This document shows positions 55,983 through 64,000 of a stretch of DNA of 64,000 bases, piece by piece. Both the position numbers and the translations under genes were made by a program. This DNA is from Chitinophagales bacterium. GTDB lineage: Bacteria > Bacteroidota > Bacteroidia > Chitinophagales > Chitinophagaceae. Each line of letters opens with the position of its first letter. Position 1 is the stretch's first letter. A model generated the notes under the pieces. That model had not been told where the DNA came from and did no database searches. It saw only the letters and a program-made list of their open reading frames with translations. The stretch lies in assembly GCA_026936105.1 (NCBI GenBank), contig JAIXKI010000017.1, forward strand, positions 167,445 through 231,444. Reading direction: 5' to 3'.

Positions 55983-57218
55983 ATGTTATCCATTTCAGAA
56001 AGAGGAGTCAAAATGCCTCCCTCGCCCATCCGCAAACTGGTGCCTTTTGCTGAAGCAGCCAAAAAAAAGGGAATCAAAGTTTATCATCTTAATATCGGCC
56101 AGCCGGATATTGAAACCCCGCCGGCGATTTTAGATGCAGTACGTCATGCCGATATCAAAGTGCTGGAGTACAGCCACAGCGCCGGCAATGAAAGTTACCG
56201 ACGCAAACTGGTGCAGTACTATAAAAGGGTGGGCATAGAAGTAACCCATGAACAGATTCTCATCACCACGGGTGGCAGCGAAGCGATCATGTTTGCCTTT
56301 TTCACCTGTATGAACCCGGGAGATGAAGTGATCATACCCGAACCTTTTTATGCAAACTACAATGGATTTGCCTGTGCAGCCGGAGTCAATGTGGTTCCTA
56401 TTACGGCACACATTGAAAACGGGTTTGCATTACCGCCGATAAAAGAATTTGAAAAAAAACTGACACCGAAGACCAGAGCGATCATGGTGTGCAGCCCCAA
56501 TAACCCCACCGGCTACTTATACAGTCGTGACGAAATGGAAGCCCTGAAAGAGATCTGCCTGAAACATAATCTGTACCTCTTCAGTGATGAAGCATACCGT
56601 GAGTTTGCCTATTCCGGTAAAGCGATCAGCGCTTTGCACCTCGAAGGAATGGATCAGCATGTGGTTCTGATGGATACTATCAGTAAAAGGTATAGCGCCT
56701 GCGGGGCTCGGCTCGGTGCCTTCGTCACAAAAAATAAACAGGTGTATGATGCCGCATTGAAATTTGCGCAGGCAAGGCTGAGCCCTCCGGGATTAGCACA
56801 GATCATGGGAGAAGCAGCAGTGGATCTTCCCGAACATTATTTTGATGCTCCCAAAGCAGAATACCTGGCAAGAAGAGACCTTCTGATCAGCCGCCTCAAT
56901 AAAATGAAAGGAGTATTCTGTCCTAATCCGGGCGGTGCATTTTATGCAATAGCACAATTGCCTATTGATGACTGCGATAAATTCTGTCAATGGCTGCTGG
57001 AAGATTTTTCTTATAACGGCCAGACAGTAATGCTGGCGCCGGCAACAGGATTTTACAGTACGGAAGGATCAGGCAAGAATGAAGTACGCCTTGCTTATGT
57101 ACTCAATCTGGAATCCATCGGCTTGGCAATGGACTGCCTGGAAAAAGCTCTGGAGCAGTACCCGGGAAAAACAGAACCCGGTTCTCCGAAAGAAAAGCTG
57201 CAGGCTTCCAAAGTTTGA
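55983..57218 (+). CDS. PLP-dependent aminotransferase (class I/II)
   Basis: The 411-residue protein belongs to the fold-type I aspartate aminotransferase family. The substrate/cofactor motif GQPDIETPP is at about 39-47, the TTGGSEA loop at 95-101, SPNNPTG at 171-177 (Asn174), SDEAYREF near 201-208 and the aldimine Lys235 within SKRYSACGARLG. The substrate is uncertain, an aromatic or acidic amino acid. The frame is open to 55803, but the 60 extra codons match nothing and a promoter box lies at 55971-55978, so the ATG at 55983 is chosen. A terminator follows. Confidence 0.92.
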   Translation: MLSISERGVKMPPSPIRKLVPFAEAAKKKGIKVYHLNIGQPDIETPPAILDAVRHADIKVLEYSHSAGNESYRRKLVQYYKRVGIEVTHEQILITTGGSEAIMFAFFTCMNPGDEVIIPEPFYANYNGFACAAGVNVVPITAHIENGFALPPIKEFEKKLTPKTRAIMVCSPNNPTGYLYSRDEMEALKEICLKHNLYLFSDEAYREFAYSGKAISALHLEGMDQHVVLMDTISKRYSACGARLGAFVTKNKQVYDAALKFAQARLSPPGLAQIMGEAAVDLPEHYFDAPKAEYLARRDLLISRLNKMKGVFCPNPGGAFYAIAQLPIDDCDKFCQWLLEDFSYNGQTVMLAPATGFYSTEGSGKNEVRLAYVLNLESIGLAMDCLEKALEQYPGKTEPGSPKEKLQASKV

Positions 57219-57266
57219 AAATTATCAGGCTTCAGTTAATCGCGGTACGTTAGTAAAAAAGCCCTG

Positions 57267-57302
57267 TTCAGGTTTGTGGTAAATCACAGGCCTGAATTTT
57301 TT
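57267..57302 (+). terminator. Terminator of the aminotransferase gene
   Basis: TTCAGGTTTGTG (57267-57278) pairs with CACAGGCCTGAA (57285-57296), with two G-T pairs, and is followed by TTTTTTAT. Confidence 0.88.
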
Positions 57303-57530
57303 ATCCCGTTTCTTTTACTGAAATTCAGAAACAACCGGTCATTCCGGTTTCAGTATTCAGGTATTTCCTGACCGGTTTTTTCTATTTACCGGATACTTTA
57401 AAATAATACTGTTTTCTAAAACTGCTTTCTGCGCCCAAAATATCAATGTGTATTTTGTACATATTTATTATCTTAGTTAAACTTTCTGCCACTCTAATAT
57501 TATTTATGGTGAAAGTGAAATAAAAACCGT
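57303..57530 (+). promoter_or_regulatory. Amylase upstream region with two mutually exclusive stem-loops
   Basis: AACCGG (57333-57338) can pair with CCGGTT (57344-57349) in a short hairpin. The longer AACCGGTCA (57333-57341) can instead pair perfectly with TGACCGGTT (57369-57377), followed by more T residues, which is terminator-like. The two exclude each other. This may be a second terminator for the aminotransferase, or an attenuator for amylase if a promoter lies upstream. TATTTATG near 57506 is a near match to a -7 box for the amylase. Confidence 0.4.
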
Positions 57531-60455
57531 ATGAACTGCCTGCCATTGAGAAGAATTGCATTTTTGTTTTTTTCTGTTCTTATTGCAGTTACTGCATCAT
57601 CACAGTTATTAAGCTGGGCTCCGCAATTTCCTACAGATACTTCCTCCGGCCAAAATTTCACGATCACTGTGGATGCCACCAAAGGGAACCAGGGGCTGCT
57701 GAACTATTCCGCCACCTCGGATGTATATGTTCATATCGGCGTGATCACTAATTTAAGCGCCGGCCCTTCCGACTGGAAATATGTTCCTTTCCAATGGGGC
57801 ACCACTCCTTCCCAGGGACAATGTACCTATATCGGAAATAACAAGTGGACCTATACCATTAACGGAAGCCTCAGAAGTTTTTTCAATATCACAAATTCTT
57901 CAGAGACCATCCTGAAAATCGCAATATTGTTCAGAAGCGGTGATGGTTCGAAAGCACAACGGAATACGGATGGCAGTGATATGTACCTGCCCGTTTACGA
58001 TAATAATTTCGTTGCAGTAAGATTTACGACCCCTCCATTTCAACCAACGTTCATTCCCCAGCCCGAACCTGTATCAATATCTGTTGGCGATAATATCAAT
58101 ATTTCTGCAGGCGCCAACAAAACGGCAACCATGAACCTGTACATGAACGGAAGCCTGATTCAATCCACACCCAACACCACATCGCTCTCAGCTAATCCGG
58201 TTATAACCTCTTCGGGCAATCAGTTATTTATTGTGGAGGGGAATGACGGGTCATCGGTTAAAACAGATACGCTTCAGTTTTTTGCATCACCCGGCGTTGC
58301 CATAGTTCCTTTACCTGCAGGGGTAAGGGACGGTATCAATTATGAAACCGATAATACGGCAGTGACGCTGGTTTTATATGCGCCTTTTAAAAAAAGAGTT
58401 TCAGTAATCGGTGAATTTCCCGGCAGCAACTGGGTGGAGCAATCCCAATACCAGATGAATAAAACTCCCGACGGAAATTACTGGTGGCTCCGCATAACCG
58501 GCCTGACACCGGGCACCGAATATGCATTTCAATACCTGGTGGATGGCTCGCTGAAGATTGCAGATCCTTACACCGAAAAAGTGTTGGATCCATACAATGA
58601 CGGCTCTATTCCCGCTTCCACTTACCCTAACCTGAAGCCATATCCCACCGGCAAGACGACCGGCATAGTAAGCATTCTACAAACAGGCACCGCTCCTTAT
58701 AATTGGCAGGTGACCAATTTCAACAGGCCAGACAAAAGGAATCTAATTATTTATGAATTGCTGGTCCGTGACTTCGTTGGCAATCATGACTGGAATACCA
58801 TGAGGGACACATTGAATTATTTAAAAAAATTAGGAGTAAATGCCATCGAGATCATGCCATTCAATGAATTTGAAGGCAACCTGAGCTGGGGTTATAATCC
58901 TGATTTTTATTTTGCTCCCGACAAATATTACGGGCCTGCCAATACTCTGAAAACATTTATTGACTCCTGTCATAAAAAAGGAATGGCAGTGATCATGGAT
59001 ATTGCCCTGAACCATTCTTTCGGATTATCTCCGATGGTTCAGCTATACTGGGATACCGCCAGAAACCGTCCGGCTGCCAATAATCCCTGGTTCAACCCCG
59101 TGCCTAAGCATGCTTTCAATGTAGGTTATGACATGAATCATGAAAGCATGGCAACAAGATATTTTGTAAGCCGGGTGGTAGAACATTGGCTGGTTGATTA
59201 CAAAATTGACGGATTCCGTTTTGACCTTTCCAAAGGCTTCACACAAAAACAGACCTGCGACAGCAATGGAAACAACTGCAATGTGAGCGCATGGTCTGCT
59301 TACGATGCCGGCCGCATCGCCATCTGGAAAAGATATTATGATACCCTGCAGTTAAAGTCACCGGGGTCTTATGCCATACTGGAACATTTTGCCGACAACT
59401 CAGAAGAACTGGAACTGTCAAATTATGGAATGATGTTGTGGGGAAATATGTCTTACAATTATCAACAGGCATCCATGGGCTACAGCAACGACTGGAACTT
59501 TGAAGGAGGAATATTCACAAAAAGAGGATGGACCAATCCCTATCTTGTAACTTATATGGAGAGCCACGATGAAGAAAGAATGATGTATAAAAATCTCCAG
59601 TTTGGAAACAGTTCTGGCAGTTACACGGTCAAAGATCTGAACACGGCACTGAGGAGGATAGAAATGAGTGGGGCATTTTTATTTACTATTCCGGGACCAA
59701 AAATGTTTTGGGAATTCGGCGAACTGGGTTATGACTTTCCCATTAACTATTGCCAGGATGGTACGATCAATGACAATTGCAGAACGGATCCCAAGCCGAT
59801 CCATTGGGATTACCTGCAAAATATTCAAAGGCAGCGGCTCCATGACGTATTCTCTTCATTGATCGGGCTTCGTTTTCATCCGCTCTACAAAGATGGTTTT
59901 ACGAGTAACCGCATCAACTGGGACCTGAGCGGACCTGTAAAATATTTTAAGATCACCACCGATACATCCAACCTGCTTGTGGTAGGGAATTTTGATGTAA
60001 CATCACAAACATCTTCCATTTCTTTTCAGAATGCAGGAACCTGGTATGATTATCTGAACGGAACCACCATCAATGCAACCGGCGCTGCACAATCCATAAC
60101 ACTTCAACCGGGAGAATATCATGTTTACCTGAACAGGAATGTCACCAATGCGGTGGTCACTGCCGCGGGCAACACCACTCCTTCCGTTGATAATTTCAGT
60201 GCAACCGTGTACCCGAATCCTTTTTCCACTGATCCGGTCATTGATCTTCATACATCAGAAAGCGGAAAAGTAAATGTCGAACTGTTCAATATGCAGGGGC
60301 AAAAGATCAATAATGTCTTTTCGGGATTCCTGGTAAAAGGGCAACACACCATTTCGCTGAAAAGATCTGTAAACAGGCTTCCGGGCGGAAGTTATATTCT
60401 GATGGTGCAACTGAATGGAAAATCATTGCCCCTGAAAATAATTTCATCACGTTAA
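57531..60455 (+). CDS. T9SS-secreted GH13 alpha-amylase family protein
   Basis: The 974-residue protein starts with a signal peptide (about 1-25). Two beta-rich N-terminal sections follow, the second (about 280-350, GEFPGSNW and GTEYAFQYLVDG) resembling the CBM48/E-set module of glucan-active enzymes. The GH13 barrel spans about 400-800: region I DIALNHSFG, region II GFRFDLSK with nucleophile Asp565, acid/base Glu618 in ILEHF, and Asp680 in ESHDEER. The last 80 residues (from VYPNPFS at about 893) are a T9SS C-terminal sorting domain, so it is exported and probably surface-attached. It should act on alpha-glucans. A Nudix-fold regulator follows after 20 nt. Confidence 0.93.
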   Translation: MNCLPLRRIAFLFFSVLIAVTASSQLLSWAPQFPTDTSSGQNFTITVDATKGNQGLLNYSATSDVYVHIGVITNLSAGPSDWKYVPFQWGTTPSQGQCTYIGNNKWTYTINGSLRSFFNITNSSETILKIAILFRSGDGSKAQRNTDGSDMYLPVYDNNFVAVRFTTPPFQPTFIPQPEPVSISVGDNINISAGANKTATMNLYMNGSLIQSTPNTTSLSANPVITSSGNQLFIVEGNDGSSVKTDTLQFFASPGVAIVPLPAGVRDGINYETDNTAVTLVLYAPFKKRVSVIGEFPGSNWVEQSQYQMNKTPDGNYWWLRITGLTPGTEYAFQYLVDGSLKIADPYTEKVLDPYNDGSIPASTYPNLKPYPTGKTTGIVSILQTGTAPYNWQVTNFNRPDKRNLIIYELLVRDFVGNHDWNTMRDTLNYLKKLGVNAIEIMPFNEFEGNLSWGYNPDFYFAPDKYYGPANTLKTFIDSCHKKGMAVIMDIALNHSFGLSPMVQLYWDTARNRPAANNPWFNPVPKHAFNVGYDMNHESMATRYFVSRVVEHWLVDYKIDGFRFDLSKGFTQKQTCDSNGNNCNVSAWSAYDAGRIAIWKRYYDTLQLKSPGSYAILEHFADNSEELELSNYGMMLWGNMSYNYQQASMGYSNDWNFEGGIFTKRGWTNPYLVTYMESHDEERMMYKNLQFGNSSGSYTVKDLNTALRRIEMSGAFLFTIPGPKMFWEFGELGYDFPINYCQDGTINDNCRTDPKPIHWDYLQNIQRQRLHDVFSSLIGLRFHPLYKDGFTSNRINWDLSGPVKYFKITTDTSNLLVVGNFDVTSQTSSISFQNAGTWYDYLNGTTINATGAAQSITLQPGEYHVYLNRNVTNAVVTAAGNTTPSVDNFSATVYPNPFSTDPVIDLHTSESGKVNVELFNMQGQKINNVFSGFLVKGQHTISLKRSVNRLPGGSYILMVQLNGKSLPLKIISSR

Positions 60456-60475
60456 TTCTTTCAACCCAAACCTAA

Positions 60476-61216
60476 ATGATTAAGGATCTGAAATTGAAAA
60501 CTGCGGAAATTGAAAAGATCAGCCATCTTGAATATTTCAATATCGCCATTTCTGTCGATTGCGTCATCTTCAGTTACAAAGACAAAGCCTTACATGTATT
60601 ACTGATCAAATCGGATCTTGAGGAATATTCCGGACTTTATTCTTTACTCGGTGACCTGGTAAGGCCGGATGAAGACCTGGACAGCGCTCCTTACAGGGTG
60701 CTGAAACAAAGAACAGGAATGGATGATGTATATCTGGAGCAGGTGCACACTTTCGGAAGTATTGACCGTCACGTATCAGGGAGAGTGATCACCACGGCTT
60801 ATTATTCTTTGATAGACATCAAACATCAGAAACTGAAACTGGATCAGAATGAACTGCACTGGCATCCCGTAAAAGAGATCAAAAAACTTGCATTTGACCA
60901 CAAAATAATTCTGGACACCTGCCTGCAACGCCTGCGGGAACAGGTGATGGAATTCCCGATCGCTTTCAATTTATTGCCTCCAAAGTTTTCATTGAGAGAA
61001 TTGCAGGAATTATATGAAGCAATCCTTGGTGTAAAGCTGGACCGGAGAAATTTCAGAAAAAAGATCGCACTTAAGGGATGGCTTCAGGACCTGAACGTAA
61101 TGGAAAACGATGTACCACACCGTCCGGGCAAGCTTTATATTCTGAAACCTGCATTTAAAAAAAGAAAAGCTGCGAAAAGATCCATTCAAAGAAACAGATC
61201 TCTGGTCATAGAATAG
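60476..61216 (+). CDS. Nudix-fold transcriptional regulator (NrtR/AraR-like), catalytically dead
   Basis: The 246-residue protein has an N-terminal Nudix-fold domain (about 20-140) and a C-terminal winged helix (about 155-230), the layout of NrtR regulators. Bacteroidetes members of this group sense sugars (for example AraR). The Nudix box at about 60-81 keeps Glu66, Arg74 and Gly81, but the three Glu of REUxEE are replaced by Val75, Gln78 and Arg79, so hydrolysis is not expected. It follows the amylase gene by 20 nt and is likely cotranscribed and sugar-responsive. Confidence 0.88.
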   Translation: MIKDLKLKTAEIEKISHLEYFNIAISVDCVIFSYKDKALHVLLIKSDLEEYSGLYSLLGDLVRPDEDLDSAPYRVLKQRTGMDDVYLEQVHTFGSIDRHVSGRVITTAYYSLIDIKHQKLKLDQNELHWHPVKEIKKLAFDHKIILDTCLQRLREQVMEFPIAFNLLPPKFSLRELQELYEAILGVKLDRRNFRKKIALKGWLQDLNVMENDVPHRPGKLYILKPAFKKRKAAKRSIQRNRSLVIE

Positions 61217-61302
61217 TGTTTTCATTCAGGTACCAATTTATTAAAGTATAATAAAGCTATCTACCGTTTAATTCATCAATAAATAAAAAAAGATTAAACT
61301 TG

Positions 61303-61316
61303 TGTAAACGATTGCA
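61303..61316 (+). promoter_or_regulatory. LacI-type operator before lacI
   Basis: TGTAAACGATTGCA fits the imperfect dyad with central CG recognised by LacI/GalR regulators (cre-like). The same sequence occurs inverted at 62384-62397. TAAACTTG at 61295-61302, one base from a -7 box, abuts it, so binding would block the promoter. It ends 3 nt before the TTG start. Confidence 0.75.
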
Positions 61317-61319
61317 CGA

Positions 61320-62366
61320 TTGGGGAAAAATATAACCATAGCCGACATAGCCAGAGAATTGAACACAACTCCTGCTACAGTATCCCGTGCTTTAAGTGAT
61401 CATCCTGCTATCAGCGACAGTACAAAACGATCGGTTCAACAAACCGCCTTGCGGCTAAACTATAAAAGGAACCGGATCGCTTCTTCCCTGCGTTCAGGCA
61501 AGACACATTTGATAGGCGTGCTTATACCGGGTACAGATCAAAGTTTTTTCGGATCGTTGATCCACAGTATTGAAAAAAATGCTTTTAAAAAAGGTTACAG
61601 TATTTTATTACACCAATCCAACGAAAGCAGCGAACAGGAAAAAAAAGGGCTTGAAGCTTTTTTGTCAGCCGGAGTTGACGGCATATTGGTCTCGATCGCA
61701 AAAGAGGCCAGTGATCATTCGCATTTTCATACGATAAAGGAAAGAGGCATCCCGGTTCTTTTTTTTGACAGGGCTAATGACGATACCGGGATAAGTTCTG
61801 TAACTGTGGATGATTACAAAGGGGCTTTTCTTGCTACAGAGCATTTAATTGACCGGGGATACAAGAGAATTGCTCATATCTCCGGGCCACAACACCTGAA
61901 AAATTATCTTGACCGCCTCAACGGATATCTGGGAGCGCTGCAGGCAAGAAAAATCAAAACCGAGCCGGCGTTGATAATGAACGGAAGTCTTTCCATTGAT
62001 CAGGGAAAAGCTGCTATCAGAAAACTTCTCAATCTTCCTAATCCGCCTGATGCAGTATTCGCTTCAGACGATTTTACAGCATTGGGAGTGATACTGGAAT
62101 TAAAAGAAAGAAAGATCAGGATTCCGGGAAATTTTGGCGTCGCAGGTTTTTCAAATGAAGATTTCGGACAATACATCACTCCATCACTAACGACTGTGGA
62201 CCAGCAAACAGAACTGATGGGTCAATCAGCATTAGAAGAACTGATCCGGCAAATCGAATCACCTGCAAAAGAAAAAGCTTCAGAACCGGGAATCGTACTG
62301 GAACCACGGTTGATGGTCAGGGAATCTTCCTTACGTAAAAAAAGTAAAAAGAGTGTGATCACCTAA
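61320..62366 (+). CDS. LacI family transcriptional regulator
   Basis: The 348-residue protein has the LacI helix-turn-helix and hinge at the N-terminus (ITIADIARELNTTPATVSRALSD, then YKRNRIASSLRSGKT), followed by a periplasmic-binding-protein-like sugar sensor (IGVLIPGTDQSFFGSLIHSIE to about 335). A stop at 61305 leaves only ATT 61311 and TTG 61320 as starts; TTG gives the canonical N-terminus. It likely represses itself and the susC-like gene through identical operators, released by a sugar. Confidence 0.93.
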   Translation: MGKNITIADIARELNTTPATVSRALSDHPAISDSTKRSVQQTALRLNYKRNRIASSLRSGKTHLIGVLIPGTDQSFFGSLIHSIEKNAFKKGYSILLHQSNESSEQEKKGLEAFLSAGVDGILVSIAKEASDHSHFHTIKERGIPVLFFDRANDDTGISSVTVDDYKGAFLATEHLIDRGYKRIAHISGPQHLKNYLDRLNGYLGALQARKIKTEPALIMNGSLSIDQGKAAIRKLLNLPNPPDAVFASDDFTALGVILELKERKIRIPGNFGVAGFSNEDFGQYITPSLTTVDQQTELMGQSALEELIRQIESPAKEKASEPGIVLEPRLMVRESSLRKKSKKSVIT

Positions 62367-62383
62367 CTCTTCAAAAACCCTAA

Positions 62384-62397
62384 TGCAATCGTTTACA
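62384..62397 (-). promoter_or_regulatory. LacI-type operator before the susC-like gene
   Basis: TGCAATCGTTTACA on the plus strand is the exact reverse complement of the operator before lacI. It is 18 nt after the lacI stop and 109 nt before the susC start. TTTG at 62421-62424 with TATATTGT at 62441 is a weak promoter candidate between operator and gene. Confidence 0.75.
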
Positions 62398-62506
62398 TAA
62401 ATTTTTTCAAGGCAAATAATTTTGGTGATTAAAAAAAATCTATATTGTGTTCTGAATACACATTACCTGAACTAAAAAATCATTTTTTAAACCATAATGA
62501 TTGCTT

Positions 62507-64000
62507 ATGTTTCTTATTAAAATTCTCAAACGAATTATCCTTCCCTCTTTACTCTTTACTGCATTGACAGCATCATCACAAGACAGGGTCATTACAGGGA
62601 AAGTAACAGACAGCAAAGACGGTTCACCGCTTCGCGGAGTGACCGTACTGGCCGAGGGCAGTTCAACAGGAACCGAAACGGCTGTGGATGGGTCTTACCG
62701 GATCACCGTAAGCCCTTCTGTCACCAAACTGGCTTTTTCCTTTGTCGGATACGTTCCGCAGGAAGAGTCAATAAATGGCAGGACACAAATAAATGTCAGT
62801 CTCACCTTAGCGAGCACATCACTGGCAGAAGTGGTGATCATTGGTTATGGCACCACTACCAAGAAAGATCTGACCGGTTCGATCACCTCTGTCACCGCAA
62901 AAGATTTTAACAGGGGTACTGCCACCACTCCGGAGCAACTGATAGCCGGTAAAGTACCTGGTGTGCAGATCACTTCCAACGGCGGAGCACCCGGATCTGG
63001 AAGCACCATCCGCATCCGCGGCGGTGCATCATTAAATGCCAGCAATGATCCGTTGATTGTTTTAGACGGGGTACCCCTTGATAACAACGGTATTCCCGGC
63101 GCTGCAAATGCTTTGGCGCTGATCAATCCGAATGACATTGAATCATTCAATATTCTGAAAGATGCGTCTGCCACAGCAATCTATGGATCAAGGGCATCAA
63201 ATGGTGTGATCATCATTACCACTAAAAAAGGAAAAAGCGGCAAGCCTAAATTTGCTTTCAATACTCAAAACTCTGTCTCCACTTTATCGAAAGGCGCTGA
63301 CGTTCTCTCTCCGGCAGAGTTCAGGGTTTATGTGATCACTCACGGAACGCCGGCACAAGCTGCTTTATTAGGCAATGCCTCCACGGACTGGCAAAGCCAG
63401 ATATATTCCAATGCGGTCAGCACGGACAACAACTTAAGTGTTTCGGGGTCAGTTAAAAACCTTCCTTACAGATTTTCTCTCGGATATTTAAACCAGGATG
63501 GCATACTGACTACAGGTAACCTTCAAAGAAAATCAGCTTCGCTTTCTTTAAGCCCGAAGTTGTTGGATAACCATCTGAAGATTGATATTAACGTTCTTGG
63601 CTCTATTAATAATTCAAGATTTGCCGATCAGGGTGCAATAGGAGGCGCAGTTCAATATGACCCTACAAAACCCGTTTATACTAAAAGCAGCAGGTTCGGC
63701 GGTTACTATGAGTGGCTGGACCCAAGTTCAGTTACGGGATTAAAAAAACTGGCGCCGGTAAACCCGCTCGGGCTTTTAGAGCAAAAATTAGACAAGAGCG
63801 ATGTAAAGAGAAGCATTGGAAATATTCAGCTTGACTATAAAGTGCATTTCCTTCCCGATCTTCATGTGAATGTGAACTTCGGTTATGATGTGTCGAAAGG
63901 TGAAGGAACCATATTCGTACCGGACAGCGCAGCATCTGCTTATATGCGTTCTCCCGATGCAAAGCATGGAGGTGTCAGAAACAGATACCTGCAGAAAAGA
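62507..64000 (+). CDS. SusC/RagA-type TonB-dependent outer membrane receptor (partial)
   Basis: The frame is open from ATG 62507 to the window end, 498 codons. A signal peptide (about 1-24, ending ASSQ) is followed by a carboxypeptidase-regulatory-like domain (about 28-102) and the plug domain from about 108, with VVIIGYGTTTKKDLTGSI, IRIRGGASLNASNDPLIVLDG and IYGSRASNGVIIITTKKG, all typical of SusC. The beta barrel begins after about residue 240 and continues beyond the window. SusC takes up glycans with a SusD lipoprotein, expected just downstream. The neighbours suggest an alpha-glucan substrate. Confidence 0.95.
   Translation, partial: MFLIKILKRIILPSLLFTALTASSQDRVITGKVTDSKDGSPLRGVTVLAEGSSTGTETAVDGSYRITVSPSVTKLAFSFVGYVPQEESINGRTQINVSLTLASTSLAEVVIIGYGTTTKKDLTGSITSVTAKDFNRGTATTPEQLIAGKVPGVQITSNGGAPGSGSTIRIRGGASLNASNDPLIVLDGVPLDNNGIPGAANALALINPNDIESFNILKDASATAIYGSRASNGVIIITTKKGKSGKPKFAFNTQNSVSTLSKGADVLSPAEFRVYVITHGTPAQAALLGNASTDWQSQIYSNAVSTDNNLSVSGSVKNLPYRFSLGYLNQDGILTTGNLQRKSASLSLSPKLLDNHLKIDINVLGSINNSRFADQGAIGGAVQYDPTKPVYTKSSRFGGYYEWLDPSSVTGLKKLAPVNPLGLLEQKLDKSDVKRSIGNIQLDYKVHFLPDLHVNVNFGYDVSKGEGTIFVPDSAASAYMRSPDAKHGGVRNRYLQKR

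Overview
The window reads as chromosome of a Bacteroidota member, most likely Chitinophagaceae or a close relative. The signs are a complete Bacteroidetes-type division/cell-wall (dcw) cluster, a SusC/RagA-type TonB-dependent receptor, a type IX secretion (T9SS) sorting tail on a secreted amylase, DUF1573 and DUF4197 proteins, and promoters of the Bacteroidetes form TAnnTTTG instead of the sigma-70 form. No rRNA, tRNA, IS element, prophage or CRISPR array was found.

Layout. Bases 1-111 hold the tail of a plus-strand gene and its terminator. Bases 540-17405 (minus strand) are the dcw cluster in the order mraZ-rsmH-ftsL-ftsI-murE-mraY-murD-ftsW-murG-murC-ftsQ-ftsA-ftsZ, without murF, murB or ddl. 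Bases 17853-28120 are housekeeping genes: queA, a histidine kinase, yqgE, a DUF4197 lipoprotein, atpD/atpC (split by a small four-helix-bundle gene framed by a 15-bp inverted repeat), an acyltransferase-like protein and dnaX. Bases 28132-33383 hold secreted or envelope proteins of mostly unknown function and a 36-residue membrane peptide. Bases 33523-38372 are transport genes (MFS, DedA, dicarboxylate symporter, APC permease). Bases 38564-44948 hold yebC, a DCC protein, PhzF, a TRIC-type channel, dodecin, a fused ketoacid dehydrogenase E1 and two DUF1573 proteins.

The most unusual region is 45107-54605. Four genes are packed with 9-10 nt gaps. They encode a GYF-like/TM/beta-domain protein, an actin/Hsp70-fold ATPase with a basic-hydrophobic C-terminal tail, a membrane-anchored coiled-coil protein, and a 1743-residue protein. 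The last appears to join a divergent SEDS (FtsW/RodA) glycosyltransferase to a penicillin-binding transpeptidase with SxxK, SxN and KTG motifs in one chain. I infer a dedicated, undescribed peptidoglycan-synthesis machine, parallel to the FtsW/FtsI/FtsA set in the same window. An orphan NarL-type regulator whose phosphoacceptor Asp is replaced by Asn diverges from it.

Bases 55983-64000 hold an aminotransferase and then a glucan-utilisation region: a T9SS-secreted GH13 amylase, a Nudix-fold regulator without catalytic residues, a LacI regulator and the start of a susC-like gene. The same 14-bp cre-like operator stands before lacI and, inverted, before susC.

Several perfect TAnnTTTG boxes end exactly 4 nt before an ATG, which suggests leaderless transcripts. 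All functional assignments come from reading motifs by eye; no search was run.
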